50,776 nt of DNA, from NCBI GenBank assembly GCA_002712765.1, contig PAUP01000019.1, positions 1 through 50,776 of the forward strand. The letters are read 5' to 3'. This document shows, in pieces, positions 7,538 to 16,077 of the stretch (position 1 is its first letter; each line of letters starts with the position of its first letter). A program made the position numbers and the translations under genes. The notes under the pieces were generated by a model that worked only from the letters and a program-made list of their open reading frames with translations, ran no database searches and was not told the origin of the DNA. Source of the DNA: Cytophagaceae bacterium (GTDB lineage: Bacteria; Bacteroidota; Bacteroidia; Flavobacteriales; Flavobacteriaceae).

Positions 7538-7834
7538 ATGGGATCAGTCAAATTTACAATCATAAAAGGCCTTAAGAAAAACAATCGTTTTAATTATACG
7601 CCCCGCTATTTTAACGGCAAAGACGATGTAGAGTCGGCCAAATATCCAACCAAACTCGACGCGTACAGTGAAAATTACAATCGCAATGATTATGGTTCTC
7701 ACTGGAGAGATGCACGTGAGGCCAGACGTAACAAGGCCAACGTTGGTTTTAACGGTACGATTTGGATCATCATTGCCGCACTTTTTCTGATTTTCATGTA
7801 CATCATCGATTTCGATTTATCTATTTTTTCTTAA
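7538..7834 (+). CDS. Small membrane protein of unknown function upstream of mutL
   Basis: 98 residues from the ATG at 7538. The frame is open back to 7457, but that extension reads as non-coding and overlaps a promoter-like element, so I chose the later start. The first 70 residues are basic and aromatic-rich (NRFNYTPRYFNGK, SHWRDAREARRNK), followed by one C-terminal membrane helix (about 75-93). This suits a tail-anchored inner-membrane protein. A small protein at this place, between ribH and mutL, is something I associate with flavobacteria, but I do not know its function. It ends 6 nt before mutL and is probably co-transcribed with it. Confidence 0.8.
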   Translation: MGSVKFTIIKGLKKNNRFNYTPRYFNGKDDVESAKYPTKLDAYSENYNRNDYGSHWRDAREARRNKANVGFNGTIWIIIAALFLIFMYIIDFDLSIFS

Positions 7835-7840
7835 GCCCTA

Positions 7841-9742
7841 ATGGCAGATATCATAAAGCTTTTACCAGATCACGTTGCTAATCAGATCGCGGCGGGTGAA
7901 GTCGTGCAACGACCAGCTTCAGTTGTTAAAGAATTACTTGAAAACGGTATTGATGCCGGGGCTCAAACCATACAACTTATTTGCAAGGATGCGGGTAAGA
8001 CCTTAATACAAGTAATCGACGATGGCAAAGGTATGTCTGATACCGATGCCCAGATGAGTTTTGAGCGTCATGCCACTTCCAAAATTACCACAGCCGAAGA
8101 TTTATTTAACCTCAATACCAAAGGGTTTAGAGGAGAGGCGCTAGCCTCTATCGCTGCTGTGGCTCATGTGCTGTTAAAAACCAAACCCAAAGAGGCTGAG
8201 ATCGGGACACAGCTCGAGGTTGAGGGTAGCAAAGTGATTGCTCAAGAGGCCTGTGTCACCCCCACAGGAACGGCTATAGCGGTAAAAAATCTCTTTTTTA
8301 ATATTCCTGCTAGACGTAATTTTCTCAAGTCTAACAATGTAGAATTACGTCATATCATAGACGAATTTCAACGTGTAGCCTTGGCACATCCATCTATTGC
8401 CATGTCGATGTACCACAACGATAATGAATTATTTCATTTGCCCAGAGGGGGTTATAAACAACGCATCGTTTCGATTTTTGGTGGCAAGACCCAGGAAAAA
8501 TTAGTGCCTGTGCAAGAGGAGACCGATATACTTACTATAGAGGGCTTTGTGGTAAAACCAGAGTTTTCTAAAAAGACGAGAGGAGAGCAGTTTTTCTTTG
8601 TCAATGATCGATTTATTAAAAACGCTTATCTCAATCATGCCGTGTCTGCAGCCTTTGACGGCTTACTTCCAGAACGCACCCGAGCCAGTTATTTTTTATA
8701 CCTCACTGTAGACCCTAAGTCTATAGATATCAATATTCACCCTACCAAGACAGAAATAAAGTTTGACGACGAGCATGCGCTTTATGCGATACTGCGTGCC
8801 ACGATCAAACACAGTTTGGGTCAATTTAATATTGCTCCAGTACTCGATTTTGATCGGGATGCTACCCTTGATACCCCCTATCATTACAAAAACAAAGATG
8901 CGCAAGTACCTAAAGTAGCCGTAGATCGTCATTTTAACCCCTTTGAGACTGTCTCACCACCTAAGAAGGGTGCCCAGCTGCCTAAACATGAAAAAGAATC
9001 GGTAGTAGGGTGGGAACGTCTCTATGAAGGCTTACAGTCCAAAAACAAGGAGACCTCGGGCGTGAGTAATGTCACTTATGAAAGTGAGGCAACCACCAAG
9101 GCGCTTTTTGAAGAAGGGGGCTTGACCGCTATCTCAGTCAAAACTGCTATGGAGGGACAAGAGGACGCTTTCGCGAAAGCCGAATCGACCACCTACCAAT
9201 TGCATAAAAAATATATAGTGACCACAATAAAAAGTGGAATGGTGATTATTGACCAGCACAGAGCACACCAACGCGTCTTATACGAAGAGCTCTTGCGAAA
9301 TATCACCATAAAGGAATCGGTGAGTCAGCAATTGTTGTTTCCGTTGCTTTTAAATTACAATACCGCAGAGCTCGCGTTACTTTTACAATTAAAAGAAGGT
9401 TTGGAAAATACGGGTTTTGCTTTTGGGAATATGGAAGGAGAGCAGGTGGAGGTTACCGGAATCCCGGTTTCAATTAGCGAGGCCGAGGTGCCTATAGTAT
9501 TAGAACAACTATTGAGTGATTTGGAACACGAGGTGCCAGAAGTTGGTTTTAGTCAAACCGATAGTCTGGCCAAGAGTATGGCCAAGAGTATGGCTGTGAA
9601 GGCTGGAGAGCCTCTTAACGATTTGGCGCGAGAACACCTGGTAAACCGACTTTTTGCTTGTAAAGAACCTAGTGTAAGTCCGGCCAATAGAAAAACGTTT
9701 ATCACGCTTAGCGGAGATGAACTCGATCGAAAATTTAAATAA
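7841..9742 (+). CDS. mutL: DNA mismatch repair protein MutL
   Basis: 633 residues, usual size. The GHKL ATPase region shows ELLENGIDAGA, DDGKGMS and TKGFRGEALASIA, then the transducer domain with NIHPTKTEIKF. A low-complexity linker (about 345-455) contains a copy of the window palindrome, read DAFAKAE. The C-terminal dimerisation domain begins near residue 460. The endonuclease motif usually written DQHA(X)2E(X)4E is DQHRAHQRVLYEE at about residue 471, so the first glutamate is Gln, and the later CPHGRP-type metal motif appears as FACKEPSVSPA. Mismatch-repair function is secure from the N-terminus; nicking activity is open. Confidence 0.95.
   Translation: MADIIKLLPDHVANQIAAGEVVQRPASVVKELLENGIDAGAQTIQLICKDAGKTLIQVIDDGKGMSDTDAQMSFERHATSKITTAEDLFNLNTKGFRGEALASIAAVAHVLLKTKPKEAEIGTQLEVEGSKVIAQEACVTPTGTAIAVKNLFFNIPARRNFLKSNNVELRHIIDEFQRVALAHPSIAMSMYHNDNELFHLPRGGYKQRIVSIFGGKTQEKLVPVQEETDILTIEGFVVKPEFSKKTRGEQFFFVNDRFIKNAYLNHAVSAAFDGLLPERTRASYFLYLTVDPKSIDINIHPTKTEIKFDDEHALYAILRATIKHSLGQFNIAPVLDFDRDATLDTPYHYKNKDAQVPKVAVDRHFNPFETVSPPKKGAQLPKHEKESVVGWERLYEGLQSKNKETSGVSNVTYESEATTKALFEEGGLTAISVKTAMEGQEDAFAKAESTTYQLHKKYIVTTIKSGMVIIDQHRAHQRVLYEELLRNITIKESVSQQLLFPLLLNYNTAELALLLQLKEGLENTGFAFGNMEGEQVEVTGIPVSISEAEVPIVLEQLLSDLEHEVPEVGFSQTDSLAKSMAKSMAVKAGEPLNDLAREHLVNRLFACKEPSVSPANRKTFITLSGDELDRKFK
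9167..9180. repeat. Palindrome GCTTTCGCGAAAGC, copy 3
   Basis: Exact copy in the variable linker of mutL, read DAFAKA. Confidence 0.95.
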
Positions 9743-9745
9743 CCT

Positions 9746-10507
9746 ATGGGTAAAATAACCGAAACAGTAAAAATTTTATTGATTGTAAATGTGATCTTCT
9801 ATTTAGGATCACTTTTTGTCATTGATAAAAATCAAGCCATGGAGTGGTTTGCCCTATGGTATTTTGAACATCCTGGTTTTCAGATTTGGCAGCCACTTAC
9901 GCATATGTTTATGCACGACCTTTCTAGTCCTATGCATCTCATTTTTAATATGTATGCCCTTTGGATGTTTGGAAGCCCAATAGAACAAGCATTGGGTCAA
10001 AAAAAGTTTTTATTCTTTTATTTTTCGGCTGGGTTGGGCGCAGCGTTTATTCATTCTTTTGTGAATTATTTGCATTTCAATTCGGGTATGGAGGCACTCA
10101 TGGAATTAGGGGCTACAAGCGCCGACATACAGCAATGGCTCAAAGAAGCAGTTTCTCCTGGAATGTATATGAACAGTCCTCAAATACCTACAGATGTGTC
10201 TCAAGATTTCTTTGGGGCCTATAATATACCTGCCGTGGGTGCCTCGGGCGCAATTTATGGGGTGCTCGTAGCGTTTGGTATGTTGTTTCCTAACGCATCT
10301 CTAGGCTTGATTTTTGTCCCTATTCCTATAAAGGCCAAGTATTTTATTCCTGGATTGATCTTAATTGATCTCTTCTCTGGCGTAACTGGTTTTTCCATCT
10401 TTGGAGCCAATATTGCCAACTGGGCGCATATAGGAGGGGCCTTGTTTGGATTTATTATGATGTGGTACTGGAAAAAAAATAGTTTTAATCAAAATAGGTG
10501 GTATTAA
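9746..10507 (+). CDS. Rhomboid-family intramembrane serine protease 1
   Basis: 253 residues with about six membrane helices. The catalytic serine is in GASGAIYG (about residue 167) and the catalytic histidine in NWAHIGGALFG near the C-terminus; an HMFMH segment in TM2 and a WXXXL-like start are also typical. Rhomboids cleave transmembrane substrates within the bilayer. It starts 3 nt after mutL and is followed at once by a second, divergent rhomboid gene. The insertion around residues 110-160 between membrane segments is longer than in GlpG. Substrates are unknown. Confidence 0.92.
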   Translation: MGKITETVKILLIVNVIFYLGSLFVIDKNQAMEWFALWYFEHPGFQIWQPLTHMFMHDLSSPMHLIFNMYALWMFGSPIEQALGQKKFLFFYFSAGLGAAFIHSFVNYLHFNSGMEALMELGATSADIQQWLKEAVSPGMYMNSPQIPTDVSQDFFGAYNIPAVGASGAIYGVLVAFGMLFPNASLGLIFVPIPIKAKYFIPGLILIDLFSGVTGFSIFGANIANWAHIGGALFGFIMMWYWKKNSFNQNRWY

Positions 10508-10509
10508 TT

Positions 10510-11403
10510 ATGGCAGCCAATTCCTTATGGTATCAATATAAAGTGGCCAATATCGCAGTCAAATTGATTGTGATTAATGTAGCCGTATTTATCCTTCTCA
10601 ATCTCATTCCAAGTTTGTTTGGGCAGGGGTCTTTTTTGTCGGGCTGGTTGGCCCTGCCTAGCGATTTGTCTAGTTTTATTGTTAAGCCTTGGACGTTACT
10701 CACCTATGCCTTTGTGCATTCGGGCTTTTGGCACATTCTCTGGAATATGTATTTCTTATACATCTTTTCAAGATTTAGTCTCAATCTCTTTACCGAAAAG
10801 CGGTTTTTAACCATTTACCTCTTAGGAGGAATGGCAGGTGGGGCGCTGTATATATTGGCCTATAACATTTTTCCTGCTTTGGTAGCTAGAGGTCCGGGGG
10901 CTATGGTAGGAGCCTCGGCGGCGGTTAATGCGATTATCATTTTCATAGCAACTTATTCGCCCAATACGCAGTTACGACTGTTTATCTTTAATATCAAACT
11001 ATGGCAAATTGCCGCTTTCTTTGTCTTGAGTGATCTATTGCGAGTAGCCACCACCACCGAAAATACCGGAGGATTTATCGCCCATCTGGGGGGCGCGGCT
11101 TTTGGGTATGTCTATGCCCAGCAAATGGTTAAGGGCAACGATATAGGGGCCTGGTTTGAACGTCTTATGGACAAGGTCGCAGCTTGGTTTTCTAGTAAAC
11201 CATCTCCAAAGCGCAGTAAGATGCATACCGTACATCGCAAAAAGAAAAGCGCTAGTGCCAAATCGGCCACGGCGTCTACTACGTCAAAATCTGATCAGCA
11301 ACGTCAAATTGACGCCATCTTAGACAAGATTAGTAAAAGCGGTTATGACAGTCTTACCAAAGCCGAGAAAGATTTTTTATTCAAAGCGGGTAAGGACGAC
11401 TAA
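10510..11403 (+). CDS. Rhomboid-family intramembrane serine protease 2
   Basis: 297 residues from the ATG at 10510. An in-frame ATG at 10498 would overlap the previous gene; I prefer the start directly after its stop. Six membrane helices are followed by a basic, Ser/Ala-rich cytoplasmic tail of about 90 residues ending in a short conserved-looking helix (IDAILDKISKSGYDSLTKAE). The catalytic Ser lies in VGASAAVNA and His in IAHLGGAAFG. The tail, absent from the first rhomboid, may bind a partner. The two genes are sequence-divergent paralogues in tandem. Confidence 0.9.
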   Translation: MAANSLWYQYKVANIAVKLIVINVAVFILLNLIPSLFGQGSFLSGWLALPSDLSSFIVKPWTLLTYAFVHSGFWHILWNMYFLYIFSRFSLNLFTEKRFLTIYLLGGMAGGALYILAYNIFPALVARGPGAMVGASAAVNAIIIFIATYSPNTQLRLFIFNIKLWQIAAFFVLSDLLRVATTTENTGGFIAHLGGAAFGYVYAQQMVKGNDIGAWFERLMDKVAAWFSSKPSPKRSKMHTVHRKKKSASAKSATASTTSKSDQQRQIDAILDKISKSGYDSLTKAEKDFLFKAGKDD

Positions 11404-11412
11404 AGGGCTGGA

Positions 11413-12456
11413 ATGAACAAGATTGGCTGGTTTGGAAAATTCATTTTCTTATGTAATAGTATAGCGGCAGTAGTATTGTTGTTAGGGTATGTATTGCCGT
11501 ATGTGCCGCCCAGTTATTTCCCGAGGCTGTCTGTACTCTCTTTGCTATTACCAGTACTTATTGTCATAAATATAGTTTTTTTTGGCTATTGGTTAGTGCG
11601 CCTTAAGCGAAAGATGTTGCTTTCGGGCTTGGTGCTTCTTCTTGGTTTTAACCATCTTACGGCCTTATTGCATTTTGGTTCGAGTAACCTACCGCAGTCA
11701 GATGGATTTCGTATTATGTCTTATAATGTGCATAGTTTTACCCAAGACGGTAGTATACCCAGATCGGTGACTGGGCCTGCTATGACGGCATTTATAGATG
11801 AGGCTTCACCAGATATTCTCTCTTTACAAGAATACAATCCCAGTGTTTCACTAGCGGCTTCTTATCCTTATGCTTACGCCAAAATGACCAATACCAAACA
11901 AACCTTTGGTCAGGTTATTTATTCGAAATATCCTATCGTAGACAAAGGCGCTTTAGATTTTCCTCAGTCTGGGAATAATATCATTTATGCCGATATAGCA
12001 ATCAAAAGCGACACCATTAGGGTCTACAATATCCACTTCCAATCTTTTAAAATGTCTCCTAGTTTTTCAAACTTACAACAGCAAGACTCTAAGCGATTGA
12101 TAGGGCGTATGGGTGATGCTTTTAAAAAACAAGAGTCTCAGCTCAATTTATTTCTGGCACACGAGCAGCAGTCTGCCTATCCCGTAGTAATTGCTGGCGA
12201 CTTTAACAATAGCGCTTTTTCTTATATCTACAGAAAAGCAAAAGGTGAAAAATTGGACGCTTTCGCGAAAGCGGGCTCAGGAACAGGACGAACCTTTATG
12301 TTTGATTTCTTACCATTGCGAATTGACTTTATACTCTCAGATCCAATTTTTAAAGTGTTGGATTTTAAAAATTACGACCTTGCGCTATCAGATCATTATC
12401 CAATTATGGCGCAACTTGCGATTCGTGCCAAGAACAATGATTTAGCCAAGCCCTGA
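11413..12456 (+). CDS. Endonuclease/exonuclease/phosphatase-family protein with N-terminal membrane helices
   Basis: 347 residues. Three hydrophobic helices (about residues 8-90) precede an EEP (DNase I-like) domain. Catalytic motifs are visible: RIMSYNVHSF, the metal-binding Glu in SLQEYNP, GDFNNS, and the terminal SDHYPI. In the family these residues support Mg-dependent phosphodiester or phosphomonoester cleavage; the real substrate here (nucleic acid, lipid or inositol phosphate) cannot be told. It lies 9 nt after the second rhomboid gene and overlaps the convergent WbqC gene by 15 nt at its 3' end. One palindrome copy is read DAFAKAG. Confidence 0.9.
   Translation: MNKIGWFGKFIFLCNSIAAVVLLLGYVLPYVPPSYFPRLSVLSLLLPVLIVINIVFFGYWLVRLKRKMLLSGLVLLLGFNHLTALLHFGSSNLPQSDGFRIMSYNVHSFTQDGSIPRSVTGPAMTAFIDEASPDILSLQEYNPSVSLAASYPYAYAKMTNTKQTFGQVIYSKYPIVDKGALDFPQSGNNIIYADIAIKSDTIRVYNIHFQSFKMSPSFSNLQQQDSKRLIGRMGDAFKKQESQLNLFLAHEQQSAYPVVIAGDFNNSAFSYIYRKAKGEKLDAFAKAGSGTGRTFMFDFLPLRIDFILSDPIFKVLDFKNYDLALSDHYPIMAQLAIRAKNNDLAKP
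12259..12272. repeat. Palindrome GCTTTCGCGAAAGC, copy 4
   Basis: Exact copy in the EEP-family gene, read DAFAKA, in a loop after the GDFNNS catalytic motif. Confidence 0.95.
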
Positions 12457-13077
12457 TAGATCGATTTTTTCGAGATAGCTCAATGCCGAAGGACCTTGAT
12501 TAAACAGAAGATCCAAAATGCTTAAGTTTTTTAGGTAGCCGTGCTTGTCTTCAAATAGTTGATGATAGGCTGGCAAGGGGTAATTGGGCTCTCGTTTGCA
12601 ATTGATAAGCTGTCTAAGATCTGTTTGCTCAGAAGTTCTAAAGTATTCGGTTGAGCTGCTTAAAGGAACCTCCAATTGCAAGGCCTCGAGAATGACGGCC
12701 CGGCAAGCGGTATGAAAATCGGATAGGAGCTCCCATTGGGTGTGATAGAGCGGCTCAAACTCGTCTTCATAATACTCAAAATAAGGCGAAGTTTGATAGG
12801 CGGTTTTTAACGATCTCCAGTGATTGCGTTGCCATTTAAATTGATTTTCTATACGAACCTCTTGGGTCAATTGATGCCGCTGGGCACTATCTGAGCGGTG
12901 AAGTATGGGTATGGTCAAGGTAAGTTGTCCCGTGGCCGTTGCAATACGCATACGGTTGCGGTAAGACTGTTTTTGATAATTGTCAAAGACTTCTAACACC
13001 ACGGCATCGGCTTGGGCCATGGCCGCATATTGAATAATAGGCCCACAATAGGCGGGTTGTATAAGAATAGTGTTCAC
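12442..13077 (-). CDS. WbqC-family protein
   Basis: 211 residues, matching the WbqC-like family: an N-terminal AYCGPIIQYAAM region, a central RNRMRIATATGQLTLTIP, and a WRSLKTAYQTSPYFEYY segment. WbqC proteins were named from O-antigen clusters and are thought to act in amino-sugar or glycan transfer, but the activity is not established. In flavobacteria the gene typically stands next to lepB and dapB, as here, away from any glycan cluster. It ends 6 nt downstream of the lepB direction of transcription (lepB stop is at 13084 on the same strand, so lepB precedes it), and its end overlaps the convergent EEP gene. Confidence 0.87.
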   Translation of the reverse strand: MNTILIQPAYCGPIIQYAAMAQADAVVLEVFDNYQKQSYRNRMRIATATGQLTLTIPILHRSDSAQRHQLTQEVRIENQFKWQRNHWRSLKTAYQTSPYFEYYEDEFEPLYHTQWELLSDFHTACRAVILEALQLEVPLSSSTEYFRTSEQTDLRQLINCKREPNYPLPAYHQLFEDKHGYLKNLSILDLLFNQGPSALSYLEKIDLSGLG

Positions 13078-13083
13078 GATGTT

Positions 13084-14706
13084 CTAAGCTTTTTTCTTGC
13101 CTTTACTCTTATAAAAACTGTACCCAAAATACAATAGGATAAGGGCTAAAACGAGATAGCGATAACTCACTAAGGGGCCATTACCACCCACAGTGGTAAA
13201 CATGCGATCCCAACGCAATCTCTGAATGATATTACCCTCTTTGTTAGGATCTAAACTGAGCCAAACCATAACCGGTTTCCCCATCACATGGGTTTCTGGA
13301 ACATAACCCCATGCACGGGCGTCTAATGAGTTGTTGCGATTATCTCCCATCATCCAGTAGTAATTTTGTTTAAAGGTGTACTCGTTTAAGGGTGCTCCGT
13401 TGAGGTATACCTGGGTTCCGGAGACGGTTACTTTATGGTCATAGCCCAATTCGTAACCTTCATAAACTTCTATAATGCGCTTATAAAAAGGGAGGCTCTC
13501 TGGTGTAATAGCTACGGTCTTGCCTTCTTCTGGAATATAGATGGGGCCATATTCATTGACGTTCCAATCGTGGATTGGGGCATTGGGAAAAACACGTGTA
13601 CCCCGCTGTCCAGTCTCAAAGGGGATGCGCTTTAGGTTTTGTACGTTGGTGTTGGCTTTTAATAAAGCAGCGCTCTCCTCTGTGAGTTGCGTTGTATAGG
13701 TGTAGATCCTATTTTCTCTGTCAATATTGGAGATATATATATCCGAAATGTCATAGCGCTCGGAGACAAAAGGAGTTGGTTTTTGAATGATTTCTCCACG
13801 AGGCGTTGTTTGTATAAAGAGTTCTTTAGAATCAAAGGTATACCCAAATTGCAATCTGGCTCTATCGGGTAATTGGTTTTTTTCGCCATTGATATAGACA
13901 TAGCCGTTTCTTACCGAGAGTGAATCTCCAGGTAGGCCTACACAACGTTTGACATAGTTTGATTTTTTATCGATAGGCTTGCGCACACTGCCGTACTCTT
14001 GACCAGGATTTGCGTTGATCAAGGTGTCTACAGGCCAGCTAAAAACCACAATGTCATTGCGCTTTATGTCTTGAAAACCGGGCAATCTAAAATAAGGCAA
14101 TTGAGGTTTTGGCAAATAGGATTTGCTTTTGACCACGATAAGCGAGTCGTGCAGCATTGGGGCTGCCACGGTTGTCATAGGAGTGCGCGCTCCATAGTGA
14201 AACTTACTCACAAATAAATAATCGCCTACCAAAAGTGTTTTCTCAAGAGAAGAGGTAGGGATGGTAAAGGGCTGCATAAAGTAAGTATGCACAATAGTAG
14301 CCGCAACAATAGCAAAGAGGATAGAGCTCACCCATTCTCCATTTTTGCTTTTGGGTTGCAACTCACGTTCTTTTATATGTGGCGCATCAGTAGCATAATT
14401 GATATAGTACAGATAAAGACCACATGTAAGAACGACCAGCGCGGTATCTTTGTAACTATTAAATCCAAAGCTACGTGCGGTTTCTGTCCATACCACCATA
14501 AACATAATCAGGTTTACAATAGGTACAAATAAGAGTATGGTATACCACCACGGTCTATTGATGATCTTCATCAAGACAACGGCATTGTAAATAGGCACAG
14601 CGGCCTCCCAAGCTTGTCTACCTGCGCGCTGATACAACTTCCAAGTACCTGCAAAATGTATGAGCTGAACTACTACTATAAAAAGTAACCACTGTGTTAT
14701 TGTCAT
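13084..14706 (-). CDS. lepB: Signal peptidase I with N-terminal multi-helix extension
   Basis: 540 residues, longer than the proteobacterial enzyme. The first 105 residues hold three to four membrane helices (a DUF5684-like module), then another helix near 125-143 leads into the peptidase. The catalytic Ser is S153 in IPTSSLEKTLL and the general-base Lys is K253 in NYVKRCVGLPGDS. Box E is MGDNRNNSLDARAWG. A C-terminal membrane helix (about 517-533) closes the protein. It removes signal peptides from exported proteins. A large insertion between boxes D and E (about 280-420) is typical of Bacteroidota enzymes. It belongs to the leftward parA-parB-DUF5683-dapB-lepB-wbqC run. Confidence 0.94.
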   Translation of the reverse strand: MTITQWLLFIVVVQLIHFAGTWKLYQRAGRQAWEAAVPIYNAVVLMKIINRPWWYTILLFVPIVNLIMFMVVWTETARSFGFNSYKDTALVVLTCGLYLYYINYATDAPHIKERELQPKSKNGEWVSSILFAIVAATIVHTYFMQPFTIPTSSLEKTLLVGDYLFVSKFHYGARTPMTTVAAPMLHDSLIVVKSKSYLPKPQLPYFRLPGFQDIKRNDIVVFSWPVDTLINANPGQEYGSVRKPIDKKSNYVKRCVGLPGDSLSVRNGYVYINGEKNQLPDRARLQFGYTFDSKELFIQTTPRGEIIQKPTPFVSERYDISDIYISNIDRENRIYTYTTQLTEESAALLKANTNVQNLKRIPFETGQRGTRVFPNAPIHDWNVNEYGPIYIPEEGKTVAITPESLPFYKRIIEVYEGYELGYDHKVTVSGTQVYLNGAPLNEYTFKQNYYWMMGDNRNNSLDARAWGYVPETHVMGKPVMVWLSLDPNKEGNIIQRLRWDRMFTTVGGNGPLVSYRYLVLALILLYFGYSFYKSKGKKKA

Positions 14707-14773
14707 TCTTTATCTTCTTTATGCGCTTTGTATTATGTCAATTAGAGTCTCCATATGACCTAGTGTTACGACC

Positions 14774-15490
14774 TTAAGATATATTTAATACATCCTTCAT
14801 CGAAAATACACCTTTTTTACCTTCCAGCCAGCACGCCGCCAATAAGGCGCCCTGAACAAATCCCTCTCTGGTATGCGCCTGATGTGTAAGGCGTATCGTA
14901 TCAATAGGGCTATTATAAGTAAGCTCATGTGTGCCAGGCACGCTAGCTGTTCTTTCGGCTGTTATACCAATAGTATGCGGCTTGTTTTTTAGCTCTTTTT
15001 GGGAGGAGTCTATCAATTCCCAATTTGTATAGCTGCTGTTATCGATAATCGCTTTGGCTATGCTCATGGCCGTGCCACTTGGGGCATCCAATTTTTGAGT
15101 GTGGTGTATCTCCTTAATGCTGGCATCATATGTACTGTTATCCATGATTTGCGCCACCTTATTGGTAATTTCAAAAAATAAATTAACCCCTATGCTAAAA
15201 TTGGAGGCATACAAAAAAGCACCGTTTTGTGCGTTACAAAGTGCTACTATCTCATCAAATTGATCCAACCATCCTGTAGTGCCAGAGACCACAGCCACTT
15301 GAGCCTCAAGACAATTTTTAATATGGGTAGTAGCCATTTCGGGAACACTAAAATCGATAGCTACGTCAACACCGCTGAGATCATAGGATTGTTCGCGGCT
15401 TACTTTGAGCACAATATCATGTCCTTGATCTAGCGCCATTTTTTCTATCGCCTTTCCCATTTTGCCGTAACCTAGCAGTGCAATTTTCAT
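14774..15490 (-). CDS. dapB: 4-hydroxy-tetrahydrodipicolinate reductase
   Basis: 238 residues, slightly shorter than the 270-residue E. coli enzyme but usual for Bacteroidota. It makes tetrahydrodipicolinate for lysine and meso-diaminopimelate. The nucleotide-binding motif is LGYGKMGKAIE at the N-terminus; the catalytic region is EIHHTQKLDAPSGTAM with the paired histidines, Lys and the SGTA loop. ASNFSIGVN is also typical. Its ATG overlaps the stop of the DUF5683 gene by one base (TGATG), so it is translationally coupled. Confidence 0.95.
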   Translation of the reverse strand: MKIALLGYGKMGKAIEKMALDQGHDIVLKVSREQSYDLSGVDVAIDFSVPEMATTHIKNCLEAQVAVVSGTTGWLDQFDEIVALCNAQNGAFLYASNFSIGVNLFFEITNKVAQIMDNSTYDASIKEIHHTQKLDAPSGTAMSIAKAIIDNSSYTNWELIDSSQKELKNKPHTIGITAERTASVPGTHELTYNSPIDTIRLTHQAHTREGFVQGALLAACWLEGKKGVFSMKDVLNIS

Positions 15491-16077
15491 CAGTCTATAT
15501 GAAAGGTTAATTTAAAGCCATAATGCATGGCCATCCCAAGATCATCTGCTTGCATATCTGGGGCAAAGACTAGATCATCGGTAACGTCATATTGGGATAA
15601 GTGGGCATCTACATTGGCCTCAATCATTTGTAAGACATAAATACCTGCGGTAACAAGTATGGAAAGTTCTTTACGTCTTCTAAAAAAATCTTGAGCATCT
15701 ATTAGACCGTCGTCTGTAAAAATTTCGGTGCTTTCTCCAGTTAAAGGGTCTATAATGGTAAACTCGTCAGGTCTTCCAGCCAGTCTGTTTTTAAAAGCGC
15801 TACGGTATCTTTGAAATTCGTTGTGATTGTCAATAGCAAAGAAGACACTAGTGCCCAATGCGCCGTAAACAATTGGCACTTTCCAATAATCTTTGTTATA
15901 GGCTTGTCCTAAACCCGGTAGCACGGCACTGTAAAAGGCAGCTTTTGCTGGGCGTAACGGGTCGTAGTTAGTACTTGAGCCACCGCTTATTTCTTCGGCT
16001 TTGATGGAGGCATCTTGCGCTTTCGCGAAAGCAAAAACCAAAAGAAACACCCATACTATATGCGTTTTACTTGGCAC
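15490..16077 (-). CDS. DUF5683-domain membrane protein
   Basis: 195 residues from a GTG start; no ATG fits the N-terminus and GTG lies within the parB end, overlapping it by 11 nt. A signal peptide of about 20 residues is followed by a polar stretch and then the DUF5683 core: SAVLPGLGQAYNKDYWKVP, two hydrophobic helices, and a C-terminal barrel-like strand. The glycine-rich PGLGQAYN motif resembles TM2/P13-type membrane proteins. The function is not known; its constant place between parB and dapB in flavobacteria suggests an envelope or cell-cycle role. A palindrome copy encodes AFAKA exactly at the predicted signal-peptide cleavage region. Confidence 0.85.
   Translation of the reverse strand: MPSKTHIVWVFLLVFAFAKAQDASIKAEEISGGSSTNYDPLRPAKAAFYSAVLPGLGQAYNKDYWKVPIVYGALGTSVFFAIDNHNEFQRYRSAFKNRLAGRPDEFTIIDPLTGESTEIFTDDGLIDAQDFFRRRKELSILVTAGIYVLQMIEANVDAHLSQYDVTDDLVFAPDMQADDLGMAMHYGFKLTFHID
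16019..16032. repeat. Palindrome GCTTTCGCGAAAGC, copy 5
   Basis: Exact copy in the DUF5683 gene; it supplies AFAKA just before the likely signal-peptidase cut (AKA, then QD). Confidence 0.95.
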
